A stretch of 64,000 bases of DNA from Indiicoccus explosivorum. GTDB lineage: Bacteria > Bacillota > Bacilli > Bacillales_A > Planococcaceae. Below the pieces are notes generated by a model, which saw only the letters and a list, made by a program, of their open reading frames with translations, was not told where the DNA came from and did not search any database. Of this stretch, positions 44,762 to 53,409 are shown one piece after another (positions within the stretch are counted from its first letter, which is position 1; every line of letters starts with the position of its first letter). Where the stretch lies: NCBI RefSeq assembly GCF_002167005.1, contig NZ_NHTN01000014.1:1-64000 (forward strand), read 5' to 3'. Position numbers and translations under genes: made by a program.

Positions 44762-45082
44762 GTGAAATTCTCGCTGCTGTATGTAATCCCTCTTGTCATT
44801 TATTTGCTGCTGAATGTTTATACGGAAACGTTCAGCCTGATCACGTATATCATCATCCTGTCAGCCTTCTTTGCGTTCCGGCTGTCGCGCCTCCGCTATC
44901 CGCGAAACGTCTATCCATGGACGGCACGCGCGGCTCACGTTTCCTTTTATGCGCTGACTGTCGCCCTCATGCTCCGGGACCGGCTCTTCAGCGAAGCCTT
45001 GGTGAATGGCCTGCTGGCCGTCACGCTCTTGTTCGTCATACTCGATCTTGCCATGCCGGCGAAAAAAGCCCAAAAAGACTGA
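44762..45082 (+). CDS. Small membrane protein (106 aa)
   Basis: Three predicted membrane helices (VKFSLLYVIPLVIYLLLNVY, LITYIIILSAFFAF, VNGLLAVTLLFVILDLAM) separated by basic loops. Not recognised. The start GTG 44762 lies eight bases after TTGAGG; GTG 44753 is too close to the site. It is 20 bases before the sugar dehydrogenase gene and may be co-transcribed. Confidence 0.65.
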   Translation: MKFSLLYVIPLVIYLLLNVYTETFSLITYIIILSAFFAFRLSRLRYPRNVYPWTARAAHVSFYALTVALMLRDRLFSEALVNGLLAVTLLFVILDLAMPAKKAQKD

Positions 45083-45102
45083 TTTCCGGGAGGAGAAAAG
45101 CG

Positions 45103-46134
45103 ATGAGAACTGCCGCTATGGCGATCGCTCTGCTGCTGTCATCCTGTACCATGCAGCCGTCCGGACCAGCGGAAAATCCAGAAGATCCAGCTGCAGGACC
45201 GGGAGCTGCCGTCTTGGCCGAAAACCTTGAAGTGCCTTGGCAACTCAATAAAAATGATGAAGGCTTCTTTATTTCGGAACGCACAGGCGCTGTCGTTTTT
45301 GTGGAAGAAAACGGTTCTGCTGTCCGTCAGCCGGTCCGCTTCGCCAATCCGCTATCCGATGCGGCAGAAGCAGGCTTCCTCGGCTTCGTCCTGAAGCCGG
45401 GGTTCGATGAAAATCGGGAAGCATTCGCCTATTATGTGTATGAACAGGACGGCCGGTCATTCAACAAAATCGTCACCCTCACGTTGAAGGACGGTACCTG
45501 GCATGAAACGGACGTCCATCTGGACGGTGTGGCGACCGGTCCAGTCCATCACGGCGGGCGGCTTGCCATCAGCCCGGACGGCACACTTTTCGCTTCCATC
45601 GGGGATGCTTCATCGGCAGGCCTTGCCCAGGATCCGGATGTCCTGAACGGCAAGATCCTTAAAATGGATCCGGAAGGCGGATTCAGCATTTATTCCGCCG
45701 ACCATCGGAACCCGCAAGGATTCGCCTGGCACGAAGGAGCCTTGTATGCATCCGAACACGGACAGTCCGCCAATGACGAAATCAATCGGATCCTTGAAGG
45801 CCGGAATTACGGCTGGCCGGTGATTGAAGGAAAAGAGACAAAAGATGGATATGAGACTCCCTTTTTCACGACCGGCCCCGACGAGACATGGGCACCGAGC
45901 GGTATGGCCGCCGCTGACGGGCAACTGATCATCGCGACACTGCGCGGCGGCGCCATCCATTTCCTGAACCTCGACGGCAAAGAAGTGACGGCATCCATCA
46001 AAGGGTTCGGCAGGGACCGCGATGTGCTGATTTCCGGTGATACGCTGTACTTCATCACGAACAACACGGACGGGCGCGGCCATCCATCGCCGGATGACGA
46101 TAAACTGATCGCTGTTCCGATGGTTTGGCAGTAA
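45103..46134 (+). CDS. PQQ-dependent sugar dehydrogenase-like lipoprotein (343 aa)
   Basis: Short lipoprotein signal peptide with lipobox LLSSC (Cys about residue 15). Six-bladed beta-propeller of the soluble glucose/aldose dehydrogenase family: EVPWQLN, FLGFVLKPGF, HHGGRLAISPDGTLFASIGD with the catalytic His, SADHRNPQGFAWH, and NYGWPVIEG. Oxidises sugars outside the cell with PQQ in Gram-negative relatives; PQQ use here is unproven. ATG 45103 with GGGAGGAG. Its stop codon lies in the first copy of a 21-bp repeat. Confidence 0.88.
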   Translation: MRTAAMAIALLLSSCTMQPSGPAENPEDPAAGPGAAVLAENLEVPWQLNKNDEGFFISERTGAVVFVEENGSAVRQPVRFANPLSDAAEAGFLGFVLKPGFDENREAFAYYVYEQDGRSFNKIVTLTLKDGTWHETDVHLDGVATGPVHHGGRLAISPDGTLFASIGDASSAGLAQDPDVLNGKILKMDPEGGFSIYSADHRNPQGFAWHEGALYASEHGQSANDEINRILEGRNYGWPVIEGKETKDGYETPFFTTGPDETWAPSGMAAADGQLIIATLRGGAIHFLNLDGKEVTASIKGFGRDRDVLISGDTLYFITNNTDGRGHPSPDDDKLIAVPMVWQ

Positions 46135-46202
46135 ACAAGTGAGATTCGGTAGTAAATAAGGAAGGTTGGGTAGTAAACAGATCCTTTTCGGCAGTAAACG
46201 GG
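46124..46202. repeat. Four-copy 21-bp tandem repeat
   Basis: AGTAAA cores at 46130, 46151, 46172 and 46193, exactly 21 bases apart, each preceded by TTsGGyAG-type sequence. The first copy forms the last Trp-Gln-stop codons of the sugar dehydrogenase gene. Because the unit is in frame with three, each copy also carries a stop. Confidence 0.75.
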
Positions 46203-46206
46203 CAAT

Positions 46207-46241
46207 AAAGAGCGCCGGAACAGTTTCCGGCGCTCTTTTTC
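46207..46241. terminator. Bidirectional terminator, sugar dehydrogenase / GNAT
   Basis: Stem AAAGAGCGCCGGAA/TTCCGGCGCTCTTT with a short loop; the GNAT stop at 46241 abuts it. Confidence 0.92.
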
Positions 46242-46735
46242 TATAAAAACTTCACCATCAGGTCTTCATCGATATAGCGGCCTTCATGTTTCATCGCCCG
46301 CCGGTCCGTTCCGAATTTCTCGAAGCCGCTTCTGCGGTACAGCTGTTTTGCCGCTTCGTTCGTTGAAACGACAGCAAGATACAACTGTTCAGCTTCCATT
46401 TCCAAAGCAAGTGCGACCGCCGCTTCCACGAGCTTCCGACCGGAACCGTTCCCCCGTTTCCGTGGTGTTACATACATGGCCAGCAAGGTTGCCCGGTGCG
46501 CCATTTTCGGTATCGTCTCTTTGCGCACCGTGACATTGCCGACCAGATCCGCGCCGTCGAACAGGCCGATCGTCGCGGAAGACGGTGAGGACAAGCGGTC
46601 CCGGTATTTTTCAAAAGTGGTCTTCTTTGCGTCTTCCAGAGTTGTCGCAAACGCTTCAGGATTGTTTTCGAGCGCTTCAAGCCGCAGAGCGAAGTACCGT
46701 TCCGCATCATCCGGTCCCAGCATTCTTATTTGCAT
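46241..46735 (-). CDS. GNAT acetyltransferase (164 aa)
   Basis: GNAT fold: N-terminal IRMLGPDDAERYFALRLEAL, strand 4 with ATLLAMYVTPRKRGNGSGRKLVEAA (acetyl-CoA loop RGNGSG), and YRRSGFEKFG near the end. Acceptor unknown. ATG 46735 with CAGGGGGG. 48 bases downstream of the S66 peptidase gene in the same direction. Confidence 0.85.
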   Translation of the reverse strand: MQIRMLGPDDAERYFALRLEALENNPEAFATTLEDAKKTTFEKYRDRLSSPSSATIGLFDGADLVGNVTVRKETIPKMAHRATLLAMYVTPRKRGNGSGRKLVEAAVALALEMEAEQLYLAVVSTNEAAKQLYRRSGFEKFGTDRRAMKHEGRYIDEDLMVKFL

Positions 46736-46782
46736 ATTCCCCCCTGCCTTTCTCCAAAAATATCCGTTCCAAAACAGAACAG

Positions 46783-47793
46783 TCAGCGGAACGTCTGGTG
46801 TACAATCCCTTTCCCGTCTGCCACATCGATTTCCGCCCATGCCCCGTTGACGAACGTCAACTGCGGCGGCTGGTGGCCGCAATCAATGTCGAATACGACG
46901 GGTATATCCAAATCCTCAGCCAATTCTTCATAAACCACCCGCGACGTATAGTCTCCCACCGGCATATTTGCCGCGCTGCGGCCGAACAAAATCCCGGTGC
47001 AGTTTTCGAACCAGCCGGCATACTTCATCTGGACAAGTGAACGTTTCAGATCAGTGGTCGTCAGCTCGCAATTCTCCAAATACCAGACTACCGGGTCTCC
47101 CGGAATATGCCTGTTCCTGAATGCGTCGACGCCGCCGAAAGGAGTTCCGACCAGATGACGGATCACATCGATGCAGCCGCCCAAAAGCCGTCCTTCGAAA
47201 ACCTCCTTTTTGCCGGAAATTGTCTTCCATTCGGTCTTTTCAGTTAAATGAAACACGGAATCCGACGGTGCGTCGTGCCGCCATTCCTTTTGATACCGTG
47301 CGGAAGAGACCTGCCCGACTGTTTCTCCCGGAGCTGTCTGCAGCACGTCCAGAAACCGGGCGGTCGTTTCGTCCATCTTCTCTCCCCGGATATCCACGAA
47401 ATTTGTTCCATGGGCGGTCGCGATGCCTGTGCGGAGTGTAATTGCCAGTAAAAGCGCGCTGACATCGGAGTAGCCGAGGATCCATTTCTTCGGAATGCTG
47501 CTGAAATCCAAAAACTCCAGCATTTCCAGAAGCAATTCGTCGCCCCATGGCGGCATGATGAAATCGATGGAGTCATCGCTGAGCATGGTATGGAGTTCCG
47601 TTGCCCGTTTTCGGGCTGCTGCTGATTTTGCATGTTTTTGTGTCCACACCGTCTCTCCTGCCACAACAGCCAGGCCTCTTTTATTTTGACGGACAGCCGA
47701 GTCATGGATCAAATGATGGAGCGCTTCAGGCACCCCTGAAGAAGGAGCGGTCACCCCGACCGTCTGCAGCCGTCTGTCCGGATACTTGATCAT
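46783..47793 (-). CDS. S66-family LD-carboxypeptidase/MccF-like protein (336 aa)
   Basis: Serine peptidase family S66: nucleophile region ILGYSDVSALLLAI (catalytic Ser), Glu in VFEGRLLGGCIDVI and His in FDIDCGHQPPQ. Family members either trim L,D-peptides in murein recycling or inactivate microcin C-type antibiotics (MccF). ATG 47793 is preferred with GGCGGG eight bases upstream; a GTG at 47802 also exists. Probably co-transcribed with the GNAT gene. Confidence 0.88.
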   Translation of the reverse strand: MIKYPDRRLQTVGVTAPSSGVPEALHHLIHDSAVRQNKRGLAVVAGETVWTQKHAKSAAARKRATELHTMLSDDSIDFIMPPWGDELLLEMLEFLDFSSIPKKWILGYSDVSALLLAITLRTGIATAHGTNFVDIRGEKMDETTARFLDVLQTAPGETVGQVSSARYQKEWRHDAPSDSVFHLTEKTEWKTISGKKEVFEGRLLGGCIDVIRHLVGTPFGGVDAFRNRHIPGDPVVWYLENCELTTTDLKRSLVQMKYAGWFENCTGILFGRSAANMPVGDYTSRVVYEELAEDLDIPVVFDIDCGHQPPQLTFVNGAWAEIDVADGKGIVHQTFR

Positions 47794-47917
47794 TATTGTC
47801 ACCCGCCTGTTTCGGTTTTCTCTCCATTATACAGAACGGACAGAATTCCGGAAGGTTATCTTCGAATTTTGAAGGGTAAAGTACAGGGGAATTCAATGGA
47901 GAGGAGTCTGATGGGAA

Positions 47918-48562
47918 ATGAAAGTTCTAGTTATCGGGGCCAACGGCAAAATCGGCAGGCAATTCGTCAGAATGCTCGCTGAAGACGGACGGCATACGCC
48001 GAAAGCGCTGATCCGGAAAAAAGAACAGAAAGAGAAGTTCGACAAACTGGGCGTGGAATCGGTGGTCGCCAGCCTGGAAGGAAGCGTGGAAGATCTCGCT
48101 TCTGCAATGGAAGGGATGGATGCGGTCGTTTTCACTGCAGGAAGCGGCGGCCATACCGGACCGGATAAAACCCTCCTCATCGATTTGGACGGAGCCGCGA
48201 AAGCGATCGAGGCTGCCGGCCGTCTTAACACTGGGCGGTTCATCATGGTCAGTGCCATATTTGCGGACCGGCGCGAACACTGGACAGAAGAGATGGCGCC
48301 ATACTACGTGGCAAAGCACCACGCGGATAACATCCTTCGGGCGAGCGGCCTCAATTATACGATTGTCCGGCCCGGCGGTCTGACAGACGACGAAGGCACA
48401 GGGAAAGTGTCCGCCGCTTATCATCTTGACCGCGGTGTGATTCCGCGTGAGGATGTGGCACGCGTCCTGCTCCACTCGCTGGAGAACGAAAAAACGTACA
48501 ATAAATCATTCGATCTCCTCACCGGCAACGACAGCATCGAAAACGCGCTGGCGAAACTATAA
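47918..48562 (+). CDS. NAD(P)-binding Rossmann protein YhfK-like (214 aa)
   Basis: Atypical SDR of the NmrA/YhfK type: glycine motif VIGANGKIG (about 5-13), a redox-active-site Tyr/Lys in PYYVAKHHAD and NYTIVRPGGLTDD. Substrate unknown; relatives bind NADPH without a clear enzyme role. ATG 47918, with GAGAGGAG 11 bases upstream. Confidence 0.85.
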   Translation: MKVLVIGANGKIGRQFVRMLAEDGRHTPKALIRKKEQKEKFDKLGVESVVASLEGSVEDLASAMEGMDAVVFTAGSGGHTGPDKTLLIDLDGAAKAIEAAGRLNTGRFIMVSAIFADRREHWTEEMAPYYVAKHHADNILRASGLNYTIVRPGGLTDDEGTGKVSAAYHLDRGVIPREDVARVLLHSLENEKTYNKSFDLLTGNDSIENALAKL

Positions 48563-48563
48563 G

Positions 48564-48607
48564 CAAAATAGAGGCTGACTCCTGAAATCGGAGTCAGCCT
48601 CTATTTA
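48564..48607. terminator. Bidirectional terminator
   Basis: Long perfect stem AATAGAGGCTGACTCC/GGAGTCAGCCTCTATT with a seven-base loop; ends the convergent YhfK-like and cupin genes. Confidence 0.93.
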
Positions 48608-49105
48608 TGTCAGCCGCCGGATGACCGGCCCGTGCTGCGGGAACTTGGTAAGCAGCTCTTGCTGATTGAACAGTTCGAAATCCGCAAAGTCAAAGCCGGG
48701 CGACACCATGCAGCCGACGAGCGCATAAGCACCATCATCTGACAGTTCAGAGCCGAAAATGTCTCCTGCCGGGACAAGAAGCTGCGGCCGCTCGCCGCTT
48801 TGGATATCCAGTCCGAGCGCTTCCGAAAGAAGCCTGCCATCCGGTGAGATCCTGTGCACAGTCAGCGCACTTCCCGCGTGAAAATACCACAGTTCGTCCG
48901 ACTTCAGCCGATGGAAACGGGAGACATCGCCTTGCTCCAGAAGAAAATAAATGCTCGTGTACAGCTTCCGGCTGCCGCCATGAGTTTTCGGATGAATAAA
49001 ATCTTCAGCGGCGAATGACGCGCTGTAGTAGCCGCCTTCCGGATGACGTTCCATTCCGAGGTGACGGATCCAGTCCTTGGCCGTCGGCGCACTTTCCCTT
49101 ATCAT
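48605..49105 (-). CDS. Cupin_5 (DUF985) family protein (166 aa)
   Basis: Single cupin barrel: HPEGGYYSASF, SIYFLLEQGDVSRFHRLKSDELWYFHAGSALTVH, and VPAGDIFGSELSDDGAYALVGCMVSPGFDF, the DUF985 pattern (yeast YML079w-like). Possible sugar-epimerase-like fold; function unknown. ATG 49105 overlaps the stop of the 68-aa gene (ATGA), so the amidohydrolase, the 68-aa gene and this one are likely co-translated. Confidence 0.85.
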   Translation of the reverse strand: MIRESAPTAKDWIRHLGMERHPEGGYYSASFAAEDFIHPKTHGGSRKLYTSIYFLLEQGDVSRFHRLKSDELWYFHAGSALTVHRISPDGRLLSEALGLDIQSGERPQLLVPAGDIFGSELSDDGAYALVGCMVSPGFDFADFELFNQQELLTKFPQHGPVIRRLT

Positions 49106-49308
49106 TCCCCGACCGCTTTCATGTCTTTGACAGCCTGCTCGTATTTATCGAAATCGAATTCAATCGTCCCTGGCTTGTAAAACCAGAGAATGTTCTCTTT
49201 CTCGCCAAGCGTCAGCCAGTATGAGACGACCGACTTTGGACTTTTCAAATCCGCCCCATGTTTTTCCGCCTTCCGCAGCAGGGTGATGATCTGTTCAGGT
49301 GTCTCCAT
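49102..49308 (-). CDS. Small hypothetical protein (68 aa)
   Basis: Not recognised. Soluble, mixed alpha/beta (VVSYWLTLGEKENILWFYKPGTIEFDFDKYEQAVKDM). ATG 49308 chosen with AAAGGAG seven bases upstream; ATG 49311 overlaps the amidohydrolase stop. Lies between overlapping genes, so co-translation is likely. Confidence 0.65.
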   Translation of the reverse strand: METPEQIITLLRKAEKHGADLKSPKSVVSYWLTLGEKENILWFYKPGTIEFDFDKYEQAVKDMKAVGE

Positions 49309-50879
49309 CATTTTTCTCCTTTCCGGTACATGACATCCCCGTCGACGACCGTTAGGATAGTTTCCGCCTTCAGGATATCATCCTCTTCAACTTTGAACAG
49401 ATCCCGGTCCAGAACGGTAAAATCCGCATCGAATCCGGGTGCGACTTTCCCTCTGGAGTCCTCTTTCCTGATCGCACCGGCACTTCCGGCCGTATAAAGC
49501 CTGATCGCCTCGAACCGGGACAATTTTTCCTGCGGCATATATCCCTCGTGCAATTCTCCTGCTCTCCGCCGGGTGACAGCGGCATGGATGCCGAGCAGCG
49601 GATCCACGTCTTCGACGGGCGCATCCGATCCGCCGGCACAGATGAGCCCGCTGTTGATCAGCCGGTTCCAAGCATAGGACCATTCGAGCCGTTCATTGCC
49701 GAGCCGTTCCATGACCCATGGGAAGTCCGATGAAACGAACTGGGGCTGCAGATCAAGAGCCAAATCAAGCTTCTGCATCCTCTGGACGAGATCTTCCCGC
49801 ACCACGACCGTATGGATGAGCCGGTCCCGCTTTCCTGCAGGCACCGGATGCGCTTCCAGTGCATCCAGCGCCATTTCGAGTGCCAGATCACCGATTACAT
49901 GGATTGCGACCGCTTCCTGATACCGGCGTGCTTTGGCCACGAGTTCCCGCAATCCGTCCGGTGAATGGATCGCCACTCCGCTTGCAGATGGATCGTCCGT
50001 GTAAGGGGTTGTCAGCAGCGCTGTCCGGCCGCCGAGTGCACCGTCCGCGAATATTTTCATCGGGCCTGGATCGATGAAAGGCTCTTTGTAGACCGCATGC
50101 TGTTCCATTTCCTCGAAAACCGCGTGATGGCGCAGGAGATGAGCCCGGAATTTCAAATTCTCCCCGATGACATTCTTGAACGCTTCCAGCGGACGGGAAT
50201 ATGCGCCATAATAGGCCATGTCTTCCGTATGGGCACCTGTCAGACCGAGCGATAGCATGTCCTTCACCGCTGTGTCGACCGCTCGGGTCAATTCGTTCAG
50301 GCTCGGTTCCGGCATTGCCGCGAGCATGATTTCCTGTGCTGCGTCATGCAGATAGCCTGTCGGCTGGCCATCGGCATCTTTCACGATCAGGCCGCCATCC
50401 GGATTTTCTGTGTGATCCGTAATACCCGCCAGTTCGAGCGCGGCGGAGTTCGCCAAAAGCGCATGTCTGCAGACACGACGGAGCACCATCGGCGATTCTG
50501 TGATTTCGTCGAGTTCCTGCCTGTGGAAAATTTTCCGGTCCGGAAAATTATTCTCATCCCAGCCGTCGCCGATCAGCCACTCACCCGGCGCCAGTTTCCC
50601 TGCCTCCTGTACGAGCCGATCTCTCATATCAGCCGAACTCTGCACTTTTGACAAGTCGAGCTGCAGCAGTTTTTGGCCGTGGCCGATCAGGTGGAGATGG
50701 CTGTCCACAAATCCGGGATACAGGACGTTCCCTTCCAGGTCGATTTCTCTGTCGGCCTGCGGCTTCAGCTCGCTGTATGAACCGATTGCCGCAATGACTC
50801 CGTCATTGACAAGGACCGCCTCCGAGGTTTCGCCTTCTTTATTCATAGTATAAATCGTTCCGTTGTGCCACAGTTCCAA
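49308..50879 (-). CDS. Amidohydrolase YtcJ-like (523 aa)
   Basis: Amidohydrolase superfamily with an N-terminal beta domain, metal-binding HSHLH-type DSHLHLIGHG, catalytic and metal residues in AIHVIGDLALEMAL and ICAGGSDAPVEDVDPLLGI. YtcJ-group proteins hydrolyse amide bonds of unknown metabolites. The start is TTG 50879, seven bases after AGGAGGG. Leads a likely three-gene operon with the 68-aa gene and the cupin. Confidence 0.85.
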   Translation of the reverse strand: MELWHNGTIYTMNKEGETSEAVLVNDGVIAAIGSYSELKPQADREIDLEGNVLYPGFVDSHLHLIGHGQKLLQLDLSKVQSSADMRDRLVQEAGKLAPGEWLIGDGWDENNFPDRKIFHRQELDEITESPMVLRRVCRHALLANSAALELAGITDHTENPDGGLIVKDADGQPTGYLHDAAQEIMLAAMPEPSLNELTRAVDTAVKDMLSLGLTGAHTEDMAYYGAYSRPLEAFKNVIGENLKFRAHLLRHHAVFEEMEQHAVYKEPFIDPGPMKIFADGALGGRTALLTTPYTDDPSASGVAIHSPDGLRELVAKARRYQEAVAIHVIGDLALEMALDALEAHPVPAGKRDRLIHTVVVREDLVQRMQKLDLALDLQPQFVSSDFPWVMERLGNERLEWSYAWNRLINSGLICAGGSDAPVEDVDPLLGIHAAVTRRRAGELHEGYMPQEKLSRFEAIRLYTAGSAGAIRKEDSRGKVAPGFDADFTVLDRDLFKVEEDDILKAETILTVVDGDVMYRKGEK

Positions 50880-50988
50880 TGCAGTTCCCTCCTACTTCTT
50901 CTTCACGTTTTACTATACGGCCATCCGGCTTTTTATACAACCTGGCTATTCTTCCAAACCCGGTTCTGCCAGAAAATCCGTTCCTCCA

Positions 50989-51018
50989 TTGGCAACGTTT
51001 TCACGAATACGGTATACT
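50989..51018 (+). promoter_or_regulatory. Promoter of the CNNM gene
   Basis: TTGGCA (50989-50994), 18 bases, TATACT (51013-51018). Start near 51025. Confidence 0.7.
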
Positions 51019-51037
51019 GGTTTCATTACGAATTTGC

Positions 51038-51068
51038 GGAGGTGAACCCCGGCTGACCGGGGACCCGA
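51038..51068 (+). promoter_or_regulatory. Ribosome site bridged by a hairpin
   Basis: GGAGG (51038-51042) is 26 bases from the TTG start, but a perfect stem CCCCGG/CCGGGG (51047-51062) lies between. If it folds, only 10 bases separate the site from the start. A weaker GGGG next to the start is an alternative site. Confidence 0.55.
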
Positions 51069-52403
51069 TTGGACAGTATACAGATATGGAACATTGTATT
51101 GGTTATTTTTCTTATCATGCTTGCAGCTTTTTTTGTCGGCGCGGAATTCGCAGTCGTCAAAGTTCGGATGTCACGGATTGAGCAGCTTGCTTCCGAAGGC
51201 AGCAAACCGGCTCGGCTCGTGCAGAAAATCATGGCGGATCTGGACCATTACTTATCCACCTGCCAGCTCGGCATCACGATTACAGCGCTGGGCCTTGGCT
51301 GGATCGGTGCTGAAGCGGTGGAAGTCCTCCTCTTTTCTTTCTTCGAGGATCTGGCTTTCAGTGATTCAGCGGCAGAATGGCTGGCCTTCCTGATTTCATT
51401 CGTATGCGTCGCGTTCTTTTTCGTGGTGTTCGGTGAACTTGCCCCGCGGTCTATGGCCGTGCAGCACGCCGAGCGGGTCACACTCGCCCTTGCCCGCCCC
51501 CTTTACGTGACGGGGAAACTGATGGCGCCCTTTGTCTGGATTTTGTCCGGTTCTGCCCGCATCGTCCTTCGGGCGTTCGGCGTTGAACCGGCAGGGCACG
51601 GCAAAGCCCATTCGGAAGAAGAATTGAAAATCATCATGACGCAGAGCTACAACAGTGGGGAAATCAACCAGACAGAGCTTTCATATATGCAGAACATTTT
51701 CTCCTTCGATGAACGGGTGGCCAAAGATATCATGCTGCCGCGCACACAAATGGAGGTCATCTCGCTCGATATGACGCATGATGAATTGCTGGAAGAGCTG
51801 CGGGAACACCAGTTCACCCGCTATCCGGTGACTGAAAAAGGGGATAAGGATGACATCATCGGTTTCGTGAACGTCAAAGAAATGCTGACGCTTTATACGT
51901 ACCGCGAGGATCTCACTGCCTGCCTGGTCGTGCACGATCTGCCATTCATTCATGATAATGCCCCCATCCAGGACGTCCTTTTGACGATGCAGCAGAACCG
52001 GGTCCATGTCGCAATCATCATCGATGAGTACGGAGGCACGGCGGGGATGATTACAATGGAGGATATTCTGGAAGAGATCGTCGGGGATATCCGCGATGAA
52101 TTCGATGATGATGAAATCGAGGACATCCGCGAGATCGATTCTTTCCGTTACATGCTGAGCGGCCGTGTGCTCCTTGAAGAACTGGAAGAGCGTTTCGGTG
52201 TGGAATTCGAGGAAAGTGAAGATATCGACACCATCGGCGGCTGGATGCAGGCTTATGATACAGAAATCTCTGAAGGCGAATCCATCACGACGGGTACCCA
52301 CACCTTCACCGTCCAGGAAAAGGACAACCATACCATCATCCAGGTGCTCATGATGCGGACTGAACAGGATCTGAATCCTGCTGATGATCACGAAACCGAT
52401 TAG
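51069..52403 (+). CDS. CNNM/CorC-type hemolysin-family transporter (444 aa)
   Basis: Domains: CNNM/DUF21 membrane domain (about 1-190, four helices), a CBS pair (about 210-345, with DIMLPRTQM and [23 protein letters not shown]), then a C-terminal CorC/HlyC ligand-binding domain. Relatives such as MpfA move Mg2+ out of the cell. The start is TTG 51069: an in-frame TGA at 51054-51056 excludes anything further upstream. Confidence 0.92.
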   Translation: MDSIQIWNIVLVIFLIMLAAFFVGAEFAVVKVRMSRIEQLASEGSKPARLVQKIMADLDHYLSTCQLGITITALGLGWIGAEAVEVLLFSFFEDLAFSDSAAEWLAFLISFVCVAFFFVVFGELAPRSMAVQHAERVTLALARPLYVTGKLMAPFVWILSGSARIVLRAFGVEPAGHGKAHSEEELKIIMTQSYNSGEINQTELSYMQNIFSFDERVAKDIMLPRTQMEVISLDMTHDELLEELREHQFTRYPVTEKGDKDDIIGFVNVKEMLTLYTYREDLTACLVVHDLPFIHDNAPIQDVLLTMQQNRVHVAIIIDEYGGTAGMITMEDILEEIVGDIRDEFDDDEIEDIREIDSFRYMLSGRVLLEELEERFGVEFEESEDIDTIGGWMQAYDTEISEGESITTGTHTFTVQEKDNHTIIQVLMMRTEQDLNPADDHETD

Positions 52404-52440
52404 AAAAAGCCGGCTCCCTCCGCGGGAAGCCGGTTTTTTT
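52404..52440. terminator. Bidirectional terminator, CNNM / sulfurtransferase
   Basis: Stem AAAAAGCCGGCTYCC/GGRAAGCCGGTTTTT with A and T runs. Confidence 0.88.
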
Positions 52441-52473
52441 ATGGATAGCCTGCAAGCATCCCGCTTGCCAAGC

Positions 52474-53409
52474 CTAATCTTCCTCTTTATTAAGCTGCGT
52501 TTTTTCATATTCGAACTTCTTCATCAGCATTTCACCGCTGTAACCTTCAGCGATCAGCCGGCCGAGCAGGGCTTTTGTTTCGTCATCCGCCGCTTCCGGA
52601 TGGGCAGGCCGGTCAAATTCAACCGTGTTCGTTTCGTCTGAAATCCAGTCCGAATAGCTGCCCGCATAAAGCTTAATGTTGTCATGCCCGGCTTCTGTCA
52701 TTGCAGCGAACAAAGCGGCGGCCGTCACGCCGCTGCCGCAATAAAGGATCGCCTTTTCATGCGGCACGATCACACCTGTGAAATCCGGATTCTCCCGGAA
52801 TTCCCCTTCTTCAACAAGCCGGGACCAGTCAAAGTTCCTCGCTCCCGGAATCCTTCCGGCTACGGGATCGATCGGCTCATGGAAGCCCCGGTACCGTTCT
52901 TCTGAACGGGCATCGATCAGGGCCGTCTCCTCCCTGCCGGCAACCGCTTCTTTCACATCTTCCCGGTCAGCCTCGATCGCTCTGTTGAAAACCGGCACAG
53001 TTTCCGAAGGCTGCGGAACCGTCATTTCCGAAGTCGTCTCCGCACCCAGCGCTTTCAGTTTTTCAAAACCATTGCGGCTGATGGCCGCATTCGGGAACCC
53101 GGCATACTTCAGGAGCCACCAGGCGCGGGCGGCATACGGAGCGCCGCCCTGATCATAGATGATGATTTCATCTTCTTCGTTTAATCCGCTCCGCCGGATA
53201 AGAGCGGTCAGCTGGTCATCCGATGGCATCGGATGGCGGCCGCCTTCAGCTGCCATATCCGACAAATCTTTCTCGAGATCCCAGAACACCGCGCCTTTAA
53301 TATGTTCTTTTTCGAACATCCGCCGGCCGGCATCCGGTTCTGACAGATCGAACCGTGCATCGATCCATTTCGTCCTGTTATTTCCAAGTGAATCGGTCCA
53401 AACTGTCAT
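52474..53409 (-). CDS. Rhodanese-type sulfurtransferase (311 aa)
   Basis: Tandem rhodanese domains: N-terminal inactive KWIDARFDLSEPDAGRRMFEKEHIKGAVFWD, linker, then the C-terminal active domain ARSEERYRGFHEPIDPVAGRIPGARNFDW and catalytic Cys in LYCGSGVTAA. The CGSGVT loop resembles 3-mercaptopyruvate sulfurtransferases rather than classical rhodanese (CRxGxR). ATG 53409 overlaps the dynA stop (ATGA). Confidence 0.9.
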   Translation of the reverse strand: MTVWTDSLGNNRTKWIDARFDLSEPDAGRRMFEKEHIKGAVFWDLEKDLSDMAAEGGRHPMPSDDQLTALIRRSGLNEEDEIIIYDQGGAPYAARAWWLLKYAGFPNAAISRNGFEKLKALGAETTSEMTVPQPSETVPVFNRAIEADREDVKEAVAGREETALIDARSEERYRGFHEPIDPVAGRIPGARNFDWSRLVEEGEFRENPDFTGVIVPHEKAILYCGSGVTAAALFAAMTEAGHDNIKLYAGSYSDWISDETNTVEFDRPAHPEAADDETKALLGRLIAEGYSGEMLMKKFEYEKTQLNKEED

